Part shown: positions 32,789 through 44,774 of the stretch, piece after piece | Layout: each line of letters begins with the position of its first letter | Position numbering within the stretch: the stretch's first letter is position 1 | From: Neonectria sp. B-13 | Lineage: Eukaryota; Ascomycota; Sordariomycetes; Hypocreales; Nectriaceae | Reading direction: 5' to 3' | Length of the DNA stretch: 64,000 nucleotides | NCBI GenBank assembly: GCA_002682825.1 | Contig: NOKP01000042.1 | Coordinates: forward strand, 62,001 to 126,000 | Notes under the pieces: model-generated | Database searches by the model: none | The model's input: only the letters and a program-made list of their open reading frames with translations | Told to the model about the DNA's origin: nothing | Translations under genes and position numbers: made by a program

Positions 32789-33780
32789 GTCATGGAAAGC
32801 TGCGTTGCGCGGCCAAGCTAAGGGCCAGATGTCTCCAGAAGAAACGGAGGTAGGATGTAGGACGCAGACGTAGGAATAGGGTTGGTTATAGGGGCTTTGT
32901 CAGCAAATCATCCCGCCAAATCAATGAGTGTCATCGAGATCGAAGCGGCAGGTTCTCTGTGTGTTGGAGGTCTAGGATCGAGGCTCGGCTGCGTGGTTGT
33001 GGAAGGCGAGAGCAGGAGTGGGCGATGTCATCTACCGCGCAGCGCAAGTCATCGGTCGAGGGCTTGATGACAAGCTGCGGTCCAGGATCCGCATGGAGAG
33101 GAGCGCGCCTAGGCGGAGCATGGGGTCTCACCTATGTACCTGTGGGGCCGCGCGAAGGCTGGGGCCACACAACCACTGCACACGCTATTGAATGCCAGTA
33201 CGTACCTCAGTAGGCTGGGAAGTTGGTGGAGTGCGTGCCAGGACTCCAGGAGGCAACTTTTGTAACTCGGCTTGAACCTAACGTCGGAAGCTACTTAGGG
33301 GCCGGCTTGCGTGCAGAAGCTAACCCAATCAGCAAGGCCCGGCTCGGGTCAACTCAACTCCCGTTGCCTCTCTTCCTCCTTCCAACTTCCAGCCTGCTCC
33401 GGCGCGACCGGGAAGACCCAGGAATGAGTCAGCAGCACCCTACCGATGGGTCTTTCCAGAGAGCGGCAAAGCGGGGCTGGAGGGGTTATCAGGTAAAAAG
33501 TCTTTATTTATCGCGCCCCCTGCGCTTTCTTCGTGTGTGACTGTGACTGTGTGACGTTATCAGTGCAGCCCCGCCAAAGCCCACCAACCCATCACCGAAT
33601 TTCCCACTGCCGGCCCTCGATCCCACTTCCCCCCCCTCACACAGATCTACCAAATCAATTTCGGCGTCTTCACGCTCTTCACGCTCTTCACGATATTCAC
33701 GCTCTTACATCACGTTCCCGCCCTTTCGCATTTCGCATCATCTCCCCCAACCCAGTGCTCCTCTTTGCTGGCGTCTCATC
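32789..33780. promoter_or_regulatory. Divergent promoter region between the HECT ligase and REI1
   Basis: 992 bp between two divergent genes. The REI1-proximal 250 bp are C/T-rich leader sequence. A short tandem repeat lies within it (separate entry). Small frames on both strands have no family features. Confidence 0.4.
33668..33705 (+). repeat. Short tandem repeat, 9-bp TTCACGCTC unit
   Basis: Three good copies and one variant copy (TTCACGATA) in the REI1 leader. Likely replication slippage in an untranslated region. Confidence 0.6.
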
Positions 33781-35490
33781 ATGGCGACCACGCAGGCTGC
33801 GGCGGCCACTTCGGCCTCCCACCCATACACTTGCAACACTTGCCAAGTTGCCTACCGCAACATCGACTTGCAGAAGGGCCACATGAAAAGCGACTGGCAG
33901 TAAGGGTCTCTTGTGTTCAACTTTGAAGTTTATTGCTGATCGTGAACCGTTAGTCGCTACAACCTCAAGCGTCGAGTCGCCTCGCTACCTCCCATCGGCG
34001 CAGAAGTCTTCAGTGAGAAGGTCCTCCAGGCCCGTGCCGTAACGACTGCCGAAGCCGACAAGGCCTACTTCGAACGCATATGCGACCTTTGCGAGAAGAC
34101 GTACTTCAGCGAAAACGCTTTCCAGAACCATCTGTCCAGTCAGAAACACAAGGCGAAGGAGGCATCGGCTGGGCAAACCGCACCCAAGAAAGCCGACGAC
34201 GAGACCACCTCTGTCGTCAGCTCAACCTTCTCGCTCGGCGAGCCTCTGGCCGCTGGTCAGGGTGAAGTTGACTCTGACGCCGAACAAGAGTTCAACCAGG
34301 TCGTTGAGGGTCTCCAAAAAGCCAGCGTTGCCGAGCAGAGGCCCTCACCAGTCAAGAGGCCATCCAACCCACACCCATCCACCGAGGAGACTTCTGATGG
34401 CGCCGACGCAACCGATGCACGCGGTTCCGACTCGGCGACCCCGGTTCAGACCACCCACGAGCCCACTTGGACTCTAGAGTCATGCCTTTTCTGCAACTAC
34501 TCCTCCCCCACTGTACCCCTCAATGCCCATCACATGGAACGCTTCCATGGAATGTTCATCCCCGAGAAAAACTACCTTGTTGACTTTGATGGGCTGCTTC
34601 GCCAATTACAGGACAAGATCCGTGAGGCCCATCAGTGTTTGTACTGTGACAAGCTCAAGTCTACAACCTTCGGCATCCAGACACATATGCGTGACAAGGG
34701 CCACTGCAAGATCCCTTTCACCACAGAAGAGGAGCAGCTTGATATTGGCGAATTTTATGACTTCCGGAGCACCTATTCAGATGATGATGGCTCAACTGAC
34801 GACGGCTCAACGGCTGATGAGCCTAATGGTGGGGCCAAGCTGGGAGCTCGCCGAGCATTCAAGGTGACGGGTGATGATGGAAAGGAAATTGAGGGTGGCG
34901 TGGATGGCGAGGGCTGGGAGACTGACAGCTCAGCCTCTTCCTTGGACTCTGCCGATCTCACAGCCGTGCCTGCAGAGGGTCACATCCATCAGTTTGAGCG
35001 ACTAGACAAGCACCCCCACCATGGGCACAATGATCCACGAAATCGCCATCAGGCTGATGGATGGCATTCCCATGCGCACAAACACACGCATGCAGTATTT
35101 CACGATGACTATGAGCTGCACCTCCCCACCGGAAAGTCTGTGGGACATCGCTCGCTGAACCGTTACTTCCGCCAAAACCTTCACAACCACCCGTCGGCCG
35201 ACGAACGGGCCGAACAGTTGGCCATTGAGGAGGCTCAGCAGGATCCAGAAGCAGAAGGCACCGATGGCGATGGTCGGCTGGTTCAAACCAACGGCAGAGG
35301 GCGGCAGATAATTCCGCGAGGCGTGACCGGCATGGCCGGCGCCTCCCATCAGCAGAAGAAGGATGTCCGCAAGGCCGAGGTGCGGGGTCGAAACCTGCAA
35401 ACGCTGCACACGAAGACAAACGACTACAAGTATGGCAAGAAGTTGAACAACCACGAGAACTACTACTACCGAGAGCAGGGTGGTGGTTAG
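33781..35490 (+). CDS. REI1: REI1/ZNF622-like 60S subunit biogenesis factor
   Basis: Exons 33781-33899 and 33954-35490, intron 54 bp, 551 aa. Four C2H2-type zinc fingers are visible: YTCNTCQVAYRN at about 17-41, ICDLCEKTYFSENAF near 85-110, CLFCNYSSP in the middle and CLYCDKLKSTTFG with HMRDKGH. The order and the closing ARRAF / GHRSLNRYFRQN / KYGKKLNN segments match Rei1/Reh1. In yeast Rei1 acts in the cytoplasm on pre-60S particles to release Arx1-Alb1 and inspect the exit tunnel; the C-terminal tail threads the tunnel. An unusually His-rich stretch of about 40 residues precedes the GHRSLNRY motif (see findings). Confidence 0.9.
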
Positions 35491-36445
35491 TTTGGTTCGG
35501 TACGTTACGATAGTCGATATGAATAAATGAGTTTTGGCATCACATCCGATGGCTTGTTAGGCGATGCGCCACGAGATCGCATCTCTTTTGTTTGTTTGTT
35601 TGTTTCATATCTTTCCTTTAGATTCTATCCGAGGATCGAGTTATGCATATCAGTTTGCCTCCCTGGACTCATTCACTGGAGATCCTTCTCACTTGGTTCG
35701 TTCGATTGTGCCGCGTCTCTCCCTTGCCTCCCCATAAGGGTTTCAAATGTTAGTTCGGGTACTTGCCCCAGTATTCCGCTTTTAAGTATTTTCTCCCTGA
35801 AAACCTCCTTAAAGATACCTGGCTGGATGGCAAAGAATGAAGTATTGAGTACCGATAGATGCTAATCAGATTGCCTTTTTCAATGAACAGACCTCTCATC
35901 TTTCACTCTCTGGACCCATGAGATACTGTACACAAGCTAACATTTGAAATCATTGTGTGAGAATCTCGCAAAAGCGTGATATGTGTTTCTATCGTCCAAT
36001 AATGTTGTGCTCAGAGCATGCCAGAAAGCGGCGAGGAATGAAGCATGAGACATCCATTAGTATGCTCCACCCAGCTCGGTTGACAGACTGGACAGTTGGA
36101 GTATTGGACTTGCGCTAGCTGAACAGAAGCAAATGACAATCAATAGTTTCACCTCTAAAGTCGAGACCTTTCCTCCCTGCTTGTCTGGAAAGGGATTCTG
36201 AAGCCCCCGTCTGTCTCACTCACTGCGATGACAATTTGCGCCACCTTGTGTTCCCTCAATGGCTTTTATGCCTCTCTTGCCCTCCTCGTAGCACAATCCA
36301 TACTCAACCTCTTCTTCTTGGTGCTCTTCAAAACACTCTTAATCGGTTGTCAGTCATATAGTCCGTTTCTTATCGGCTGGCAGTTTGCTATTTCCCACTT
36401 CGTTTGTCTTGCATGACAGTAGCCGGTGCTGAGAGAGAGCGCAAG
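35491..36445. other. Intergenic region upstream of the CAS1-like gene
   Basis: 955 bp with a TTTG microsatellite (about 35588-35606). A plus-strand frame at 36228-36416 encodes a hydrophobic peptide but lacks gene features and is probably leader. Confidence 0.4.
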
Positions 36446-39205
36446 ATGGCGCCCATACTCCCCAGGATTATCCTCATCATCTCGGGTGTCCTGCTTCTCG
36501 CTGCTGTCGTCTATCAGACGGTAGTCCCCAAGGACGATCCCTACCGTTGTCGCGCGGCCCTCGAGACAGGTCGATGGATCGACCATCCAAACAAAAACGG
36601 TGAACGGCTGCCTTTCAAGCAATGGCAGCCGGATGGGTGCCTGTTCCACAACTACAACTCAGCAGAGATCCGCCAGTGTATGGAAGGTCGCACCATTGTA
36701 TTCAGTGGCGACTCGACTACCAGAGAAGTGGTATATGGCGTCGGACGTCTTGTGAGAATAGTCCCTCCCCATACTGTCGCTCACTCTCCCTAACAATATT
36801 GTCTACAGTTAGATAGTGACCACGCCAACTTTGACCGGAAAGAGAGATGGAACCCCGACCATAAGATCGGCCTGAAGCCCAACTTGACATACCATGGAAT
36901 CAATCTCAACTACACCATGAACCCTTATCTACAGACAACCGGTTTCGACAAGTGGTCTTCCCTAGTTGAGATGCTCGAGCTGTTCCGGGAAGAGCGAGAG
37001 AACCCTATTCCCGTGAAAGATCAGAAAGGCCCTGCCCTGATTATGCTTGGGGCTGGCGCTTGGTTTTCACACACGAAAGAGGGAGAGGACCCGGATTACA
37101 TGAGCGCGTACAAGGAGACGGTTAGAAATGCGTCAGAGGTCATGGGCAGGCCGCCTACCGACTTCATTACTGCGCCCATGGATCCAGTTGACGGAGTCGG
37201 TAACTTGGTCTTCTTCGCCCCTCCCGCAGGTCCGGGGTACAAGGGAAAGAACAAGGACCGCATCAAGATCAAGTCAGAGGCCCGCGTGAGAGTCAGCAAG
37301 ATGCACCAATGGCTTCACGAGGAGGCCGACGACCTGAACTTCCCCATCGCGTGGGCTATCCGCAACCTGATGGAGCAAAACAAGACCTTTGTCGATCCCA
37401 AAGGGACTGGCTGGCATGCCATTGACATTGTTGCCGAGACCAAGGCCAACATCTACCTGAACCTCCGCTGCAACGCCAAAATGGACCGTCTGAAGGGGTA
37501 CCCCTACAATCGTACCTGCTGTACGGACTATGGAAACAAGCCATACGTCCAGCTCGCGCTCGTGGCGGTCGGTCTCGTCTATCTGGTCGCCTGTCTGGGC
37601 TGCGAGACGTGGGATCTGGTCACCCGCCGCGATAGCCCTCGCTGGCGGCTTCTGAGCATGGAGACGGGCGCTTTCGTCATGGCGCTGCTGATGTGCTACT
37701 ATGCGGACCGCACACAGCTGATGGCCAAGGGCGACAAGCTGTGGTCGTACACCGACTTCGCCATCCTCTGCGCTCCATGCGTTGCCGTTGGCCTGGTCAC
37801 CATCCGCAAGTCGGAGCCACCACGTTCCAAGCCCGGGCTTCCTGGCGCTCCCACGGTTGAGGCCAGCCAGCCCTTCCTGTCTCGTGACCAGACAGAGGAG
37901 TGGAAGGGTTGGATGCAGTTTCTGATTCTTGTGTATCACTGGACCGCCGCCGCCCGGTCACCGACAATCTACATCACAGTCCGACTTCTTGTCGCCGCCT
38001 ATCTCTTCCAGACCGGATACGGACACACCACCTTCTTCCTGCTAAAGAAGGACTTTTCGTTCAAGCGCGTGACATCCGTCCTGCTGCGCCTCAACCTGCT
38101 GGCCTGCTCGCTGGCGTACTTTATGAACACAGACTACATGTTTTACTACTTCTCACCCCTTGTGAGCTTCTGGTTTCTTGTCGTTTACGTCACTATGGCC
38201 GTCGGCCATCGGAGACTCAACGACAACATCCAGTTGGTTCTGGTGAAGATCTGTGTGTCTGTCGTCGTTGTCGCACTCATTGTGCTTGGGAGCCCGATGA
38301 CCCGCTGGACATTCACAGTTCTCCGGACTGTCTTCAACATTCAGTGGAGCCTCCAGGAATGGGAGTACCGAGTAGCGTTGGACCTGTTCGTTGTCTACAT
38401 TGGCATGCTCGCTGCCATCGCAAACCTCAAGACCGATGCAGTGCATCTCGTCCTGCGCTGCGCCATGGCCTTGGTGGGCCTCATGATCATCTGGGGTTAC
38501 TGGTTCAGTTGTTCGACGAAGCTTGACTCGATGAGCGACTACCGTCTTTGGCATCCGTACATCTCGTTTGCGCCCATCCTGGCCTTCATCGCCATGCGGA
38601 ACGTCTCGAGTCCTTTCCGCAACTACTACTCCAAGGCCATGGCCTGGCTTGGCCGATGCTCCCTTGAAACCTACACGCTCCAGTTTCACCTCTTACTCGC
38701 GGCTGATACCGAAGGGATTCTTCTCCTCCCGTTTAATGGGGATGGATCTCTCCGAGACCGAGGAAGATCCCTCGTCGTCATTGTGCCCGTCTTCCTCTGG
38801 ATCAGCTCCTTGACAGCGACCGCAACGGGAAACCTCGTCAAGATCATCCTGAGCACTTCCCCACCACCAGAGCCCGTCAACGAGATCCCGCTCTCCGACT
38901 TCGTGGAGAAGGATGGTGAAGGGGAATCCGAATCCGATAACGAAAACGCTCCGTTTCTCGACGACCCAGACGCCAGTCCGCTAGACCGCTCGCGCGCTCG
39001 GGTATCCAAGTACCTGGAGCATGTGCCGTCGGCAAAGTCAATGGTGTGCTCGCTTCAGGCTCGGGTCCTCCTCATTCTGTTGATCATGTGGGGGCTGAAT
39101 ATGCTGAGCCCTCGATTCACCCAACTCCCTGTTCCAGATGGGTACAATTCTGGCCCGCAGGCGTCGCCAATCCAAACCCCGGGTCCCAACAGTACCCCGG
39201 CTTAG
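36446..39205 (+). CDS. CAS1-type polysaccharide/sialic acid O-acetyltransferase, multi-pass membrane protein
   Basis: Exons 36446-36751 and 36809-39205, intron 57 bp, 900 aa. Structure: an N-terminal signal-anchor (LPRIILIISGVLLLAAVV), a luminal PC-esterase-like domain with the GDSTTRE motif (nucleophile Ser90) and a later WHAID at 304-308, then from about residue 345 a long series of hydrophobic helices forming the Cas1p acyltransferase domain, and an acidic cytosolic tail. Homologues are Cryptococcus Cas1, which O-acetylates capsule glucuronoxylomannan, and animal CASD1, which acetylates sialic acid. In this fungus the acceptor is probably a Golgi-made wall or surface glycan (inference). 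The ATG at 36446 has a better context than the in-frame one at 36413. Confidence 0.9.
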
Positions 39206-39723
39206 GCATCTTTCAAGGTCTTTTTTTCTTTCTTTTTGTTTAGAGTATTGTAGCAGATGATGGCGCAGGAATAATGATTTTTGAATGAGATGTCGGTTGA
39301 TTGCAGTGTCAAGGATTATTTTCTTTTGTTGCTCCCAAATAGAACAGGGCAGTTCCGGCGACGTCACCCCGGTCCCATGTAGCAATACGATTGATGTGGT
39401 CACCTGGTGGTGATCATTGACATCGAATAGTAGACCACCCTTGAATGATGCTCCCAGACGCAGAGGCTTGGATCTTCTCGGGGATAGCAGTGTTATATGG
39501 CTAGTTGTCTCACCTGGGTTCGTCGGCCCAGCAGCACACACATCCCCAACTTCAGCTCACTGTCCATCAGCTTACGGGTCTTAGTAAGACCTGAGCCGCA
39601 GCATAGAAGCCAGCACTAGTATGGTCCTTTCGTGACGAGGTAAATGTTTCACGCCCTATAACTACATTCAATTGAGACATCCCCAGCTATGGACTGAATG
39701 GAATAGCACATGCTGCCCAGTGA
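39206..39723. other. Convergent intergenic region
   Basis: 518 bp between the stops of the CAS1-like and GFA genes; T-rich just after 39205 as in a 3' UTR. Nothing else seen. Confidence 0.4.
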
Positions 39724-40422
39724 TTACAAACGGTGAGGCTTCACCCCCGCCTTCTTCGCCGCCCAGTCGGCCATGGCGTCCATGAGGGGAGGCGAGAGCG
39801 CGTCGTATGTCTCTAATCCCAGAGACTTGAACTGTGAGCGGACGGCATCCATGCCCTGGGCGTCGAAGCCTTGCTCAATGATGGACGAGACGAAAGCAGC
39901 GAACTGAGGCTCTTGCCATCCCTTGGCGTCTGACAGCTCAACGTGCACGAAGTCGAGGCCCTTGAAAGGATGGTCCTTCTCGATGCGGCCGAACAAGTGA
40001 ACACCGCAGTCCTTGCAGGCATTGCGCTGGATGGCGGCGCTCTCGTCGATGATGTGTAGCTTGTCGCCGTTGGCAGTGACCTTGACCTGGTCCCGGGGGA
40101 TGACGGCCACGATGGAGAAGAGGGCGCCCTCAGGCTTCCAGCACTTGGAGCAGCCACAGGCGTGGTTGTGGAGGACGTTGCCGCCGAGAGTGACCTCGAC
40201 AGGGTTGCTTCGGCAGTGGCATCGCAGTTTTCCGCCTGAGAAGCTCGCGCTTCCCTTGGTGATGCCACCGGCGAGAGCTGGGTGAAGAGGAAGAGACATT
40301 TTCTGGAGTCGAAGTTTTCGTTGTTGTTGGAACCGTGCTAGTGCGAGAACTGCCGGGATGATGGAGGCGAGGATAAGGGCGGTGGACTTGTGCTTTGAGA
40401 TTGTAGTTCGAATGCCAGCCAT
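39724..40422 (-). CDS. GFA-family enzyme (putative S-(hydroxymethyl)glutathione synthase)
   Basis: A single exon, 232 aa from 40422, or 191 aa if translation starts at Met42 (40299). The zinc-binding cysteines of the GFA/CENP-V fold are present: RCHC at 67-70, CGCSKC at 89-94 and ACKDCG further on. The closing segment ([26 protein letters not shown]) matches fungal members annotated as glutathione-dependent formaldehyde-activating enzyme, which condenses formaldehyde with glutathione. That activity is debated for the family, so treat it as provisional. Met42 ([12 protein letters not shown]) is the usual fungal start. The extra 41 residues carry a hydrophobic run and would anchor or target the protein if used. 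Confidence 0.85.
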   Translation of the reverse strand: MAGIRTTISKHKSTALILASIIPAVLALARFQQQRKLRLQKMSLPLHPALAGGITKGSASFSGGKLRCHCRSNPVEVTLGGNVLHNHACGCSKCWKPEGALFSIVAVIPRDQVKVTANGDKLHIIDESAAIQRNACKDCGVHLFGRIEKDHPFKGLDFVHVELSDAKGWQEPQFAAFVSSIIEQGFDAQGMDAVRSQFKSLGLETYDALSPPLMDAMADWAAKKAGVKPHRL

Positions 40423-42749
40423 TGTGGGAAAAGTAGAAGTTTAGGTTGGGAGGGGATCTTATTTAACCACCATCACGATATATATGCTGGCCACGACGCA
40501 AGCACCGACGATCACTGTGAGGGGTATGTTGCATCTCCATCATCGTGAGGGGTAAGCCGCGTGCGTCCATCTCTCCGTCTCCTCTGCCCGCCGCGCCCGC
40601 GTCTCTGAGCCTGACAAGCTTCGAAGATGGCATCAAGTTGGTTCAGCTAGCGGAAGCGCCAAACCCCGAGATGCCGAGCTATCGCCCAGCCAATACCAGC
40701 CTCCCGTTGTCAGAGATCGCCTGCTCTTACCCCGGATTTTCGGTAAAATAGACCGAATCAGGAAGATTCTGACGATTAAACGGGGCAGCAAGCACTTGAC
40801 GGGCGAAGGAGCCGGCATTTGGGGCGCACGCCTTTCGTCGGAAGCCGGGGGTTCCTCCTTGACTCCCGACCGAAGGTGGGGAAAGCGAGTCTGGAAGGCG
40901 CCAACATTGCCGCTTCATTGCTCGGAATAATTTCTTATCTGCGATGGAAATTCCGGCTTTTGCGTTTCTCGCGGCCTTGGTCCATCTTTCAGACAGGCAT
41001 GGGCCCGGACGATATGCCGGAGTAATATCCCGGCATGCCGTGTGAGGAGAGACGCAAGCATGCAATGGCGCTGATAGGTAGGAAGAAGGCTTCCGGAGGG
41101 CTTGGCAATGGCATCGTCGTTCGGTCTTCGGGAGGAATTCGCAAATGATGTGATGGATATAGATGCTTCTAGAAACATGTCCACACTCTCTCTATCTATC
41201 ATCTGCTGTATGGACATGCATGAACTGACACCCCCAGGGCGAGATTGGTTTGGTACTCTGTGAGCGAGCTTGCCAGCCGATGCCGTAGTACCATTCTAGT
41301 CTAACTACCGTTGGCCTTCCTTACATCATCCCATAGATAGTGCTAAATATTCAAGAGTCAACAGTTTTCACGATATCAATCGCGACCTACTTACGGAGAC
41401 GCTGTTAATTGCCAAGCGTTGCCGCACTTGCCAAGATCGAAGCCCACTGGAAGCTGCCCACTGGCCTCAGGCGAGTCAGTGGAGGAGGTGATGTAAAGGG
41501 GGAGCCGTTTCTGGCACATTTTCTAGCCGTAGAATCCATTTCCATCATGTCCATAGATACTTTGCCATGCTCAAAACTGTCAAGGAGTAGGAGCTGCCAA
41601 AGTTACTTACAACTTTGAACCGCCTGTTGCAAGATGGCTGCCGTGGCCCTGAATGCAACGGACCAGCTGGACTGGGAGTCTTTTAGTGCTTCTTGCACTC
41701 ATTATCGAATCACTGCATAGCGCTTTTCCTCACACTTAGCAAACTTGACTGCCTCTTTTTGTTGTTGCATGCATACTGTGTGTACAGTGGGTGTTTATGA
41801 CGGAAGGTCCTGAGGCATCAGCACCGGCTTATTGCAGCTGGGGCCGAAGACTAGGCTTCTTTAGGATTGGAGGACGGAGGCTGTTCCGTGCCCACTCCTC
41901 CAGCTCAGTCAGCGCTGTGCACGGGGGAGTTGGGGGCCCGGGGGGCTTTTGGGAAATACGAGTCTATGTTAGGCGCTATAATAAAAGCGAGAGATGTTTG
42001 TCGACGGCGAGGCGCAAGAGGCAAACGATCTGAAATGGCTGGTTGTGGAGCTGGTATCTGGGTCGTTGGCCGATGACGGACGATGTTGCATCGCCGGGTG
42101 GTACCAAGTGTCAAAAAGGGCGAGCTAGGTGCGGTTTACCGTGTCAATGTGCACATCTAGGCTGTGTAAGAGATCTAATCATCCCCCAGAATGGCCACAA
42201 GCATGCGACCGCGGTTATGACAGGTACTGTGATGCGAACCAGTTCGGAGACATGACTCAACTTGAGAGCACGGAGCAGCCCTCGTCCTTCTGGGGTTTCG
42301 TCTGACATTAGATGCTATTTTCCCCTCCAAGTCAGACAAGTCTCCCTGATGGATGGCGAGGCAACCAGGCGCGGATTATGTGCCCAGCTCCGGATCAGTC
42401 GACAGGGGTAAATACGAAGAAACTGGGGGTGACCGACGGCGCTAGACCCTGAGCGTCCATCCGGTTGTATCCTATTAATGGAAACCGGAAAACATGTCAG
42501 ACTAGTTGGCAGTCCTGGCCTTAGCCTCAGCTTAGGGGGAAAGTGGGTTTGTTTTGATTAAAGCTTTGTTGATCGGCAGCGCTGCGTGCAGCAGGCTCTT
42601 TACCCAGGCTTTTGACTCTTTTTTCTTCCTTCGCTCTGCTCTGTCTCTCTCTCTCTCTCACCTCGCATCTTCACGTCTCCAACTCCAACTTCAACTCCAA
42701 CTTCCACCTCAACTCCAACTTCAATCCCAACTCCACCCCAACCGCCATC
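40423..42749. other. Long divergent intergenic region
   Basis: 2,327 bp between the divergent GFA and Cys-rich protein genes. I found no coding segment with family features and no tRNA. The last 140 bp form a strongly C/T-rich leader with a CT microsatellite (about 42640-42660) and the AACTCC repeat listed separately. The long space may hold a large regulatory region for the surface-type protein. Confidence 0.4.
42678..42738 (+). repeat. Tandem AACTCC/AACTTC hexamer tract in a leader
   Basis: About nine degenerate hexamers alternating AACTCC and AACTTC/CACCTC just upstream of the ATG at 42750. Probably slippage-prone 5' UTR sequence. Confidence 0.6.
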
Positions 42750-43316
42750 ATGTCCACCACCACCACCGCCTCCGCTGCCGCCACGAATGGCGCCTGCGGC
42801 TCTACCCTCTACGACACGCCCGTCCACGATGCCGTCTGCGCCCTGCCCTTCAGCTCCAACAACACCAAGATCATGGCCGCCTGCTGTGGCGACGCCAACG
42901 TCGTCAGCTACTACAACGAGTGCGGCCTCTACTGCCTGGCCATCGACCAGACCGTCGCCGAGCTCACTGACTGCCTGCTGAAGGAGGGCGCTGGCGATGC
43001 CAACGTCTTCTGCAGGGGCAACACCACCGACACTGCCACCGCAACCAAGGATGGAAAGCTCGCTGCCACCGCCTCGGCCAGCGTCGTTGTCACCGCCGGC
43101 TCCAGCAGCTCCGACGACGACGACGATGATGACAACAGCGACTCTACCAAGACCGACGACAGCGACAGCGATGCCACCTCCACCAGCAAGTCCAGCTCCA
43201 CCGCCTCCGACAACGCTGCCCCTGGCGTCCACCCTCAGCCCTTCGTCAGCACCTTGGGCCTTGCTCTGGGCGCCCTGCTCTTCTCCGCCACCGCCATTGG
43301 AGCTTTCCAGATCTAA
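42750..43316 (+). CDS. Cysteine-rich surface-type protein with a C-terminal hydrophobic tail
   Basis: 188 aa from the first in-frame ATG (context GCCATCATGTCC). Residues 15-90 form a Cys-rich module with eight cysteines (NGACGSTLYD, AACCGDANV, CGLYCLAID), followed by a Ser/Thr/Asp-rich linker and a final hydrophobic stretch (LGLALGALLFSATAIGAF) that ends the protein. This layout is that of GPI-anchored fungal wall proteins, but no N-terminal signal peptide follows the ATG. The upstream frame stays open and is hydrophobic yet lacks an ATG. It could be tail-anchored, start at a non-AUG codon, or have a missed upstream exon. No catalytic motif. Function unknown. Confidence 0.72.
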   Translation: MSTTTTASAAATNGACGSTLYDTPVHDAVCALPFSSNNTKIMAACCGDANVVSYYNECGLYCLAIDQTVAELTDCLLKEGAGDANVFCRGNTTDTATATKDGKLAATASASVVVTAGSSSSDDDDDDDNSDSTKTDDSDSDATSTSKSSSTASDNAAPGVHPQPFVSTLGLALGALLFSATAIGAFQI

Positions 43317-43706
43317 GCTGGGCTTGAGCGATTTGGTGCTGTGAACTGGCTGGTATAAGCATGGATAGCGGGAACCTGGATGGATACAAAAAGTGCTGGG
43401 CTCGTTCATTATTAGCAATGGCCAACTTGTCCTTGGGTTGTAATGTTTTTTTCTTCTTGTTTGAAGTGTATAGATAAATGGATACAGAGAAGCCATCGGG
43501 ATGTAAATCACCAAGAGTTGTCGCATAGCTTTGCCTTCACTGTCATTTCGGTGCCCCTGAACGTCGATCAATAGATACCCCCAACCCGAGCTGCCTTGTA
43601 AACCATCCCACTGTGTAGGAAGAAGTAATGAATGAAAAAAGTAAGAGTAAGCATCTAACAGACAAAAGACTCGTCCCAATTCTTTTCTCCAACTGCATCC
43701 TCGACA
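43317..43706. other. Convergent intergenic region
   Basis: 390 bp of 3'-side sequence between convergent genes. Nothing recognised. Confidence 0.4.
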
Positions 43707-44774
43707 TCAGCGTTCTTGGTCAAAGTCATAGCTGTTTCCAAATCCCCTGTCCAAGTAACTCGCCATCGCCTCTTTGCTATCCAACCAGTCAACCGGTACC
43801 TCCAGCCCCAGCTCCCCCTGTCGCTCCAGCGTCTCCAGCACGGGTTTGATGTCCTCACCGAACTGAAGAAGCATCCTGTTTCGGTACCACGGTGCAAAAT
43901 GAATCATGGCCAACATAACCCTGACCTCCTCGGTCGAGTTTGGCATCCCTGCATGCCACAGTCTAAGATCGCGAACAACAATGCTGCCCTTCTTTATGAT
44001 GGGCTGCACTGGCGGAGACACTTTTTCTCGCCGCCGAAGAAGAGGCTCTTTAATGCGACCACTAGCACGCTCCCCGTGGACACCCTCCTGGGCCTCCATC
44101 CCGAACTTGGAGTGAGTACCGAGCCAAATCTCAGTGGACCCGTTCTCTGGCATAGTGGTGACTAGGGGAACATTCAACACGAGAGCAAAGGGGTGTGCTG
44201 GATGCGCAAAGTCGGCGTCGGAATGAACCGGCTGCCTCTGAGGCTGTTCTCCGGGAACAGTTGGCATAGCCGAGTTGGCAGAGCAAAAGGTCCATTTAGG
44301 GCGCGGCCCGAGGACAGCAGATGTGATTTGAGTTGCTATCGGATCTTGGCATTGTGTGAGTCATGTTCAAAATACTACTACAGAGGGGGTTCCCGGAGGC
44401 GAGGACTTACTTGCAAAGATAGACGAGAAGAAATACTCTGCCACGGGTGGAGCGTCTTGCTGTATATTCCCCTTGTTATAGTTGAAGGGACTGTCTTCAC
44501 CGCGAGCCCGAAGAGTCTGAGCATCCTGCACCATCCGCCGGTTGAGAAGTTCAAGATGCTCATGCGGAACGACATCTTCAACGATGACAAGACCATCTTC
44601 ATGCATGTGACGCACAGCCGTTTCAAGGTTCCTAGAACTGAGAGCCTGCCTTTTGATCTCTGTAGAGGAAGGTTGAATAACTCCGGGGTGCATGGTGGGT
44701 GTTACTGATGCAAAGGATCGCTTCCCCTTCACAAGGGCTGAGGCGATTGTTCGGGTTCGGAGCAGGGCAGCCAT
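43707..44774 (-). CDS. Phytanoyl-CoA dioxygenase (PhyH)-family 2-oxoglutarate/Fe(II) oxygenase
   Basis: Exons 44774-44411 and 44344-43707, intron 66 bp, 333 aa. The Fe(II) triad is visible as His162-x-Asp164 (PVHSDADF) and a distal His in LRLWHAGMPN; an Arg in EVRVMLAM is placed to bind 2-oxoglutarate. The start MAALLRTRTIASALVKGKRS is basic and Ala-rich, so mitochondrial import is possible. Fungal PhyH-like enzymes often act in secondary metabolism or lipid hydroxylation; the substrate here cannot be told. It lies 358 bp downstream of, and on the same strand as, a Zn2Cys6 regulator. Confidence 0.87.

Noticed and set aside
36228..36416. Hydrophobic 62-codon frame upstream of the CAS1-like gene
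   Set aside because: Short, T-rich leader sequence; could not be joined in phase with the downstream gene.
42600..43679. 359-codon minus-strand frame opposite the Cys-rich protein
   Set aside because: Gly/Val/Ala-rich shadow of a C-rich coding strand; no motif or promoter.
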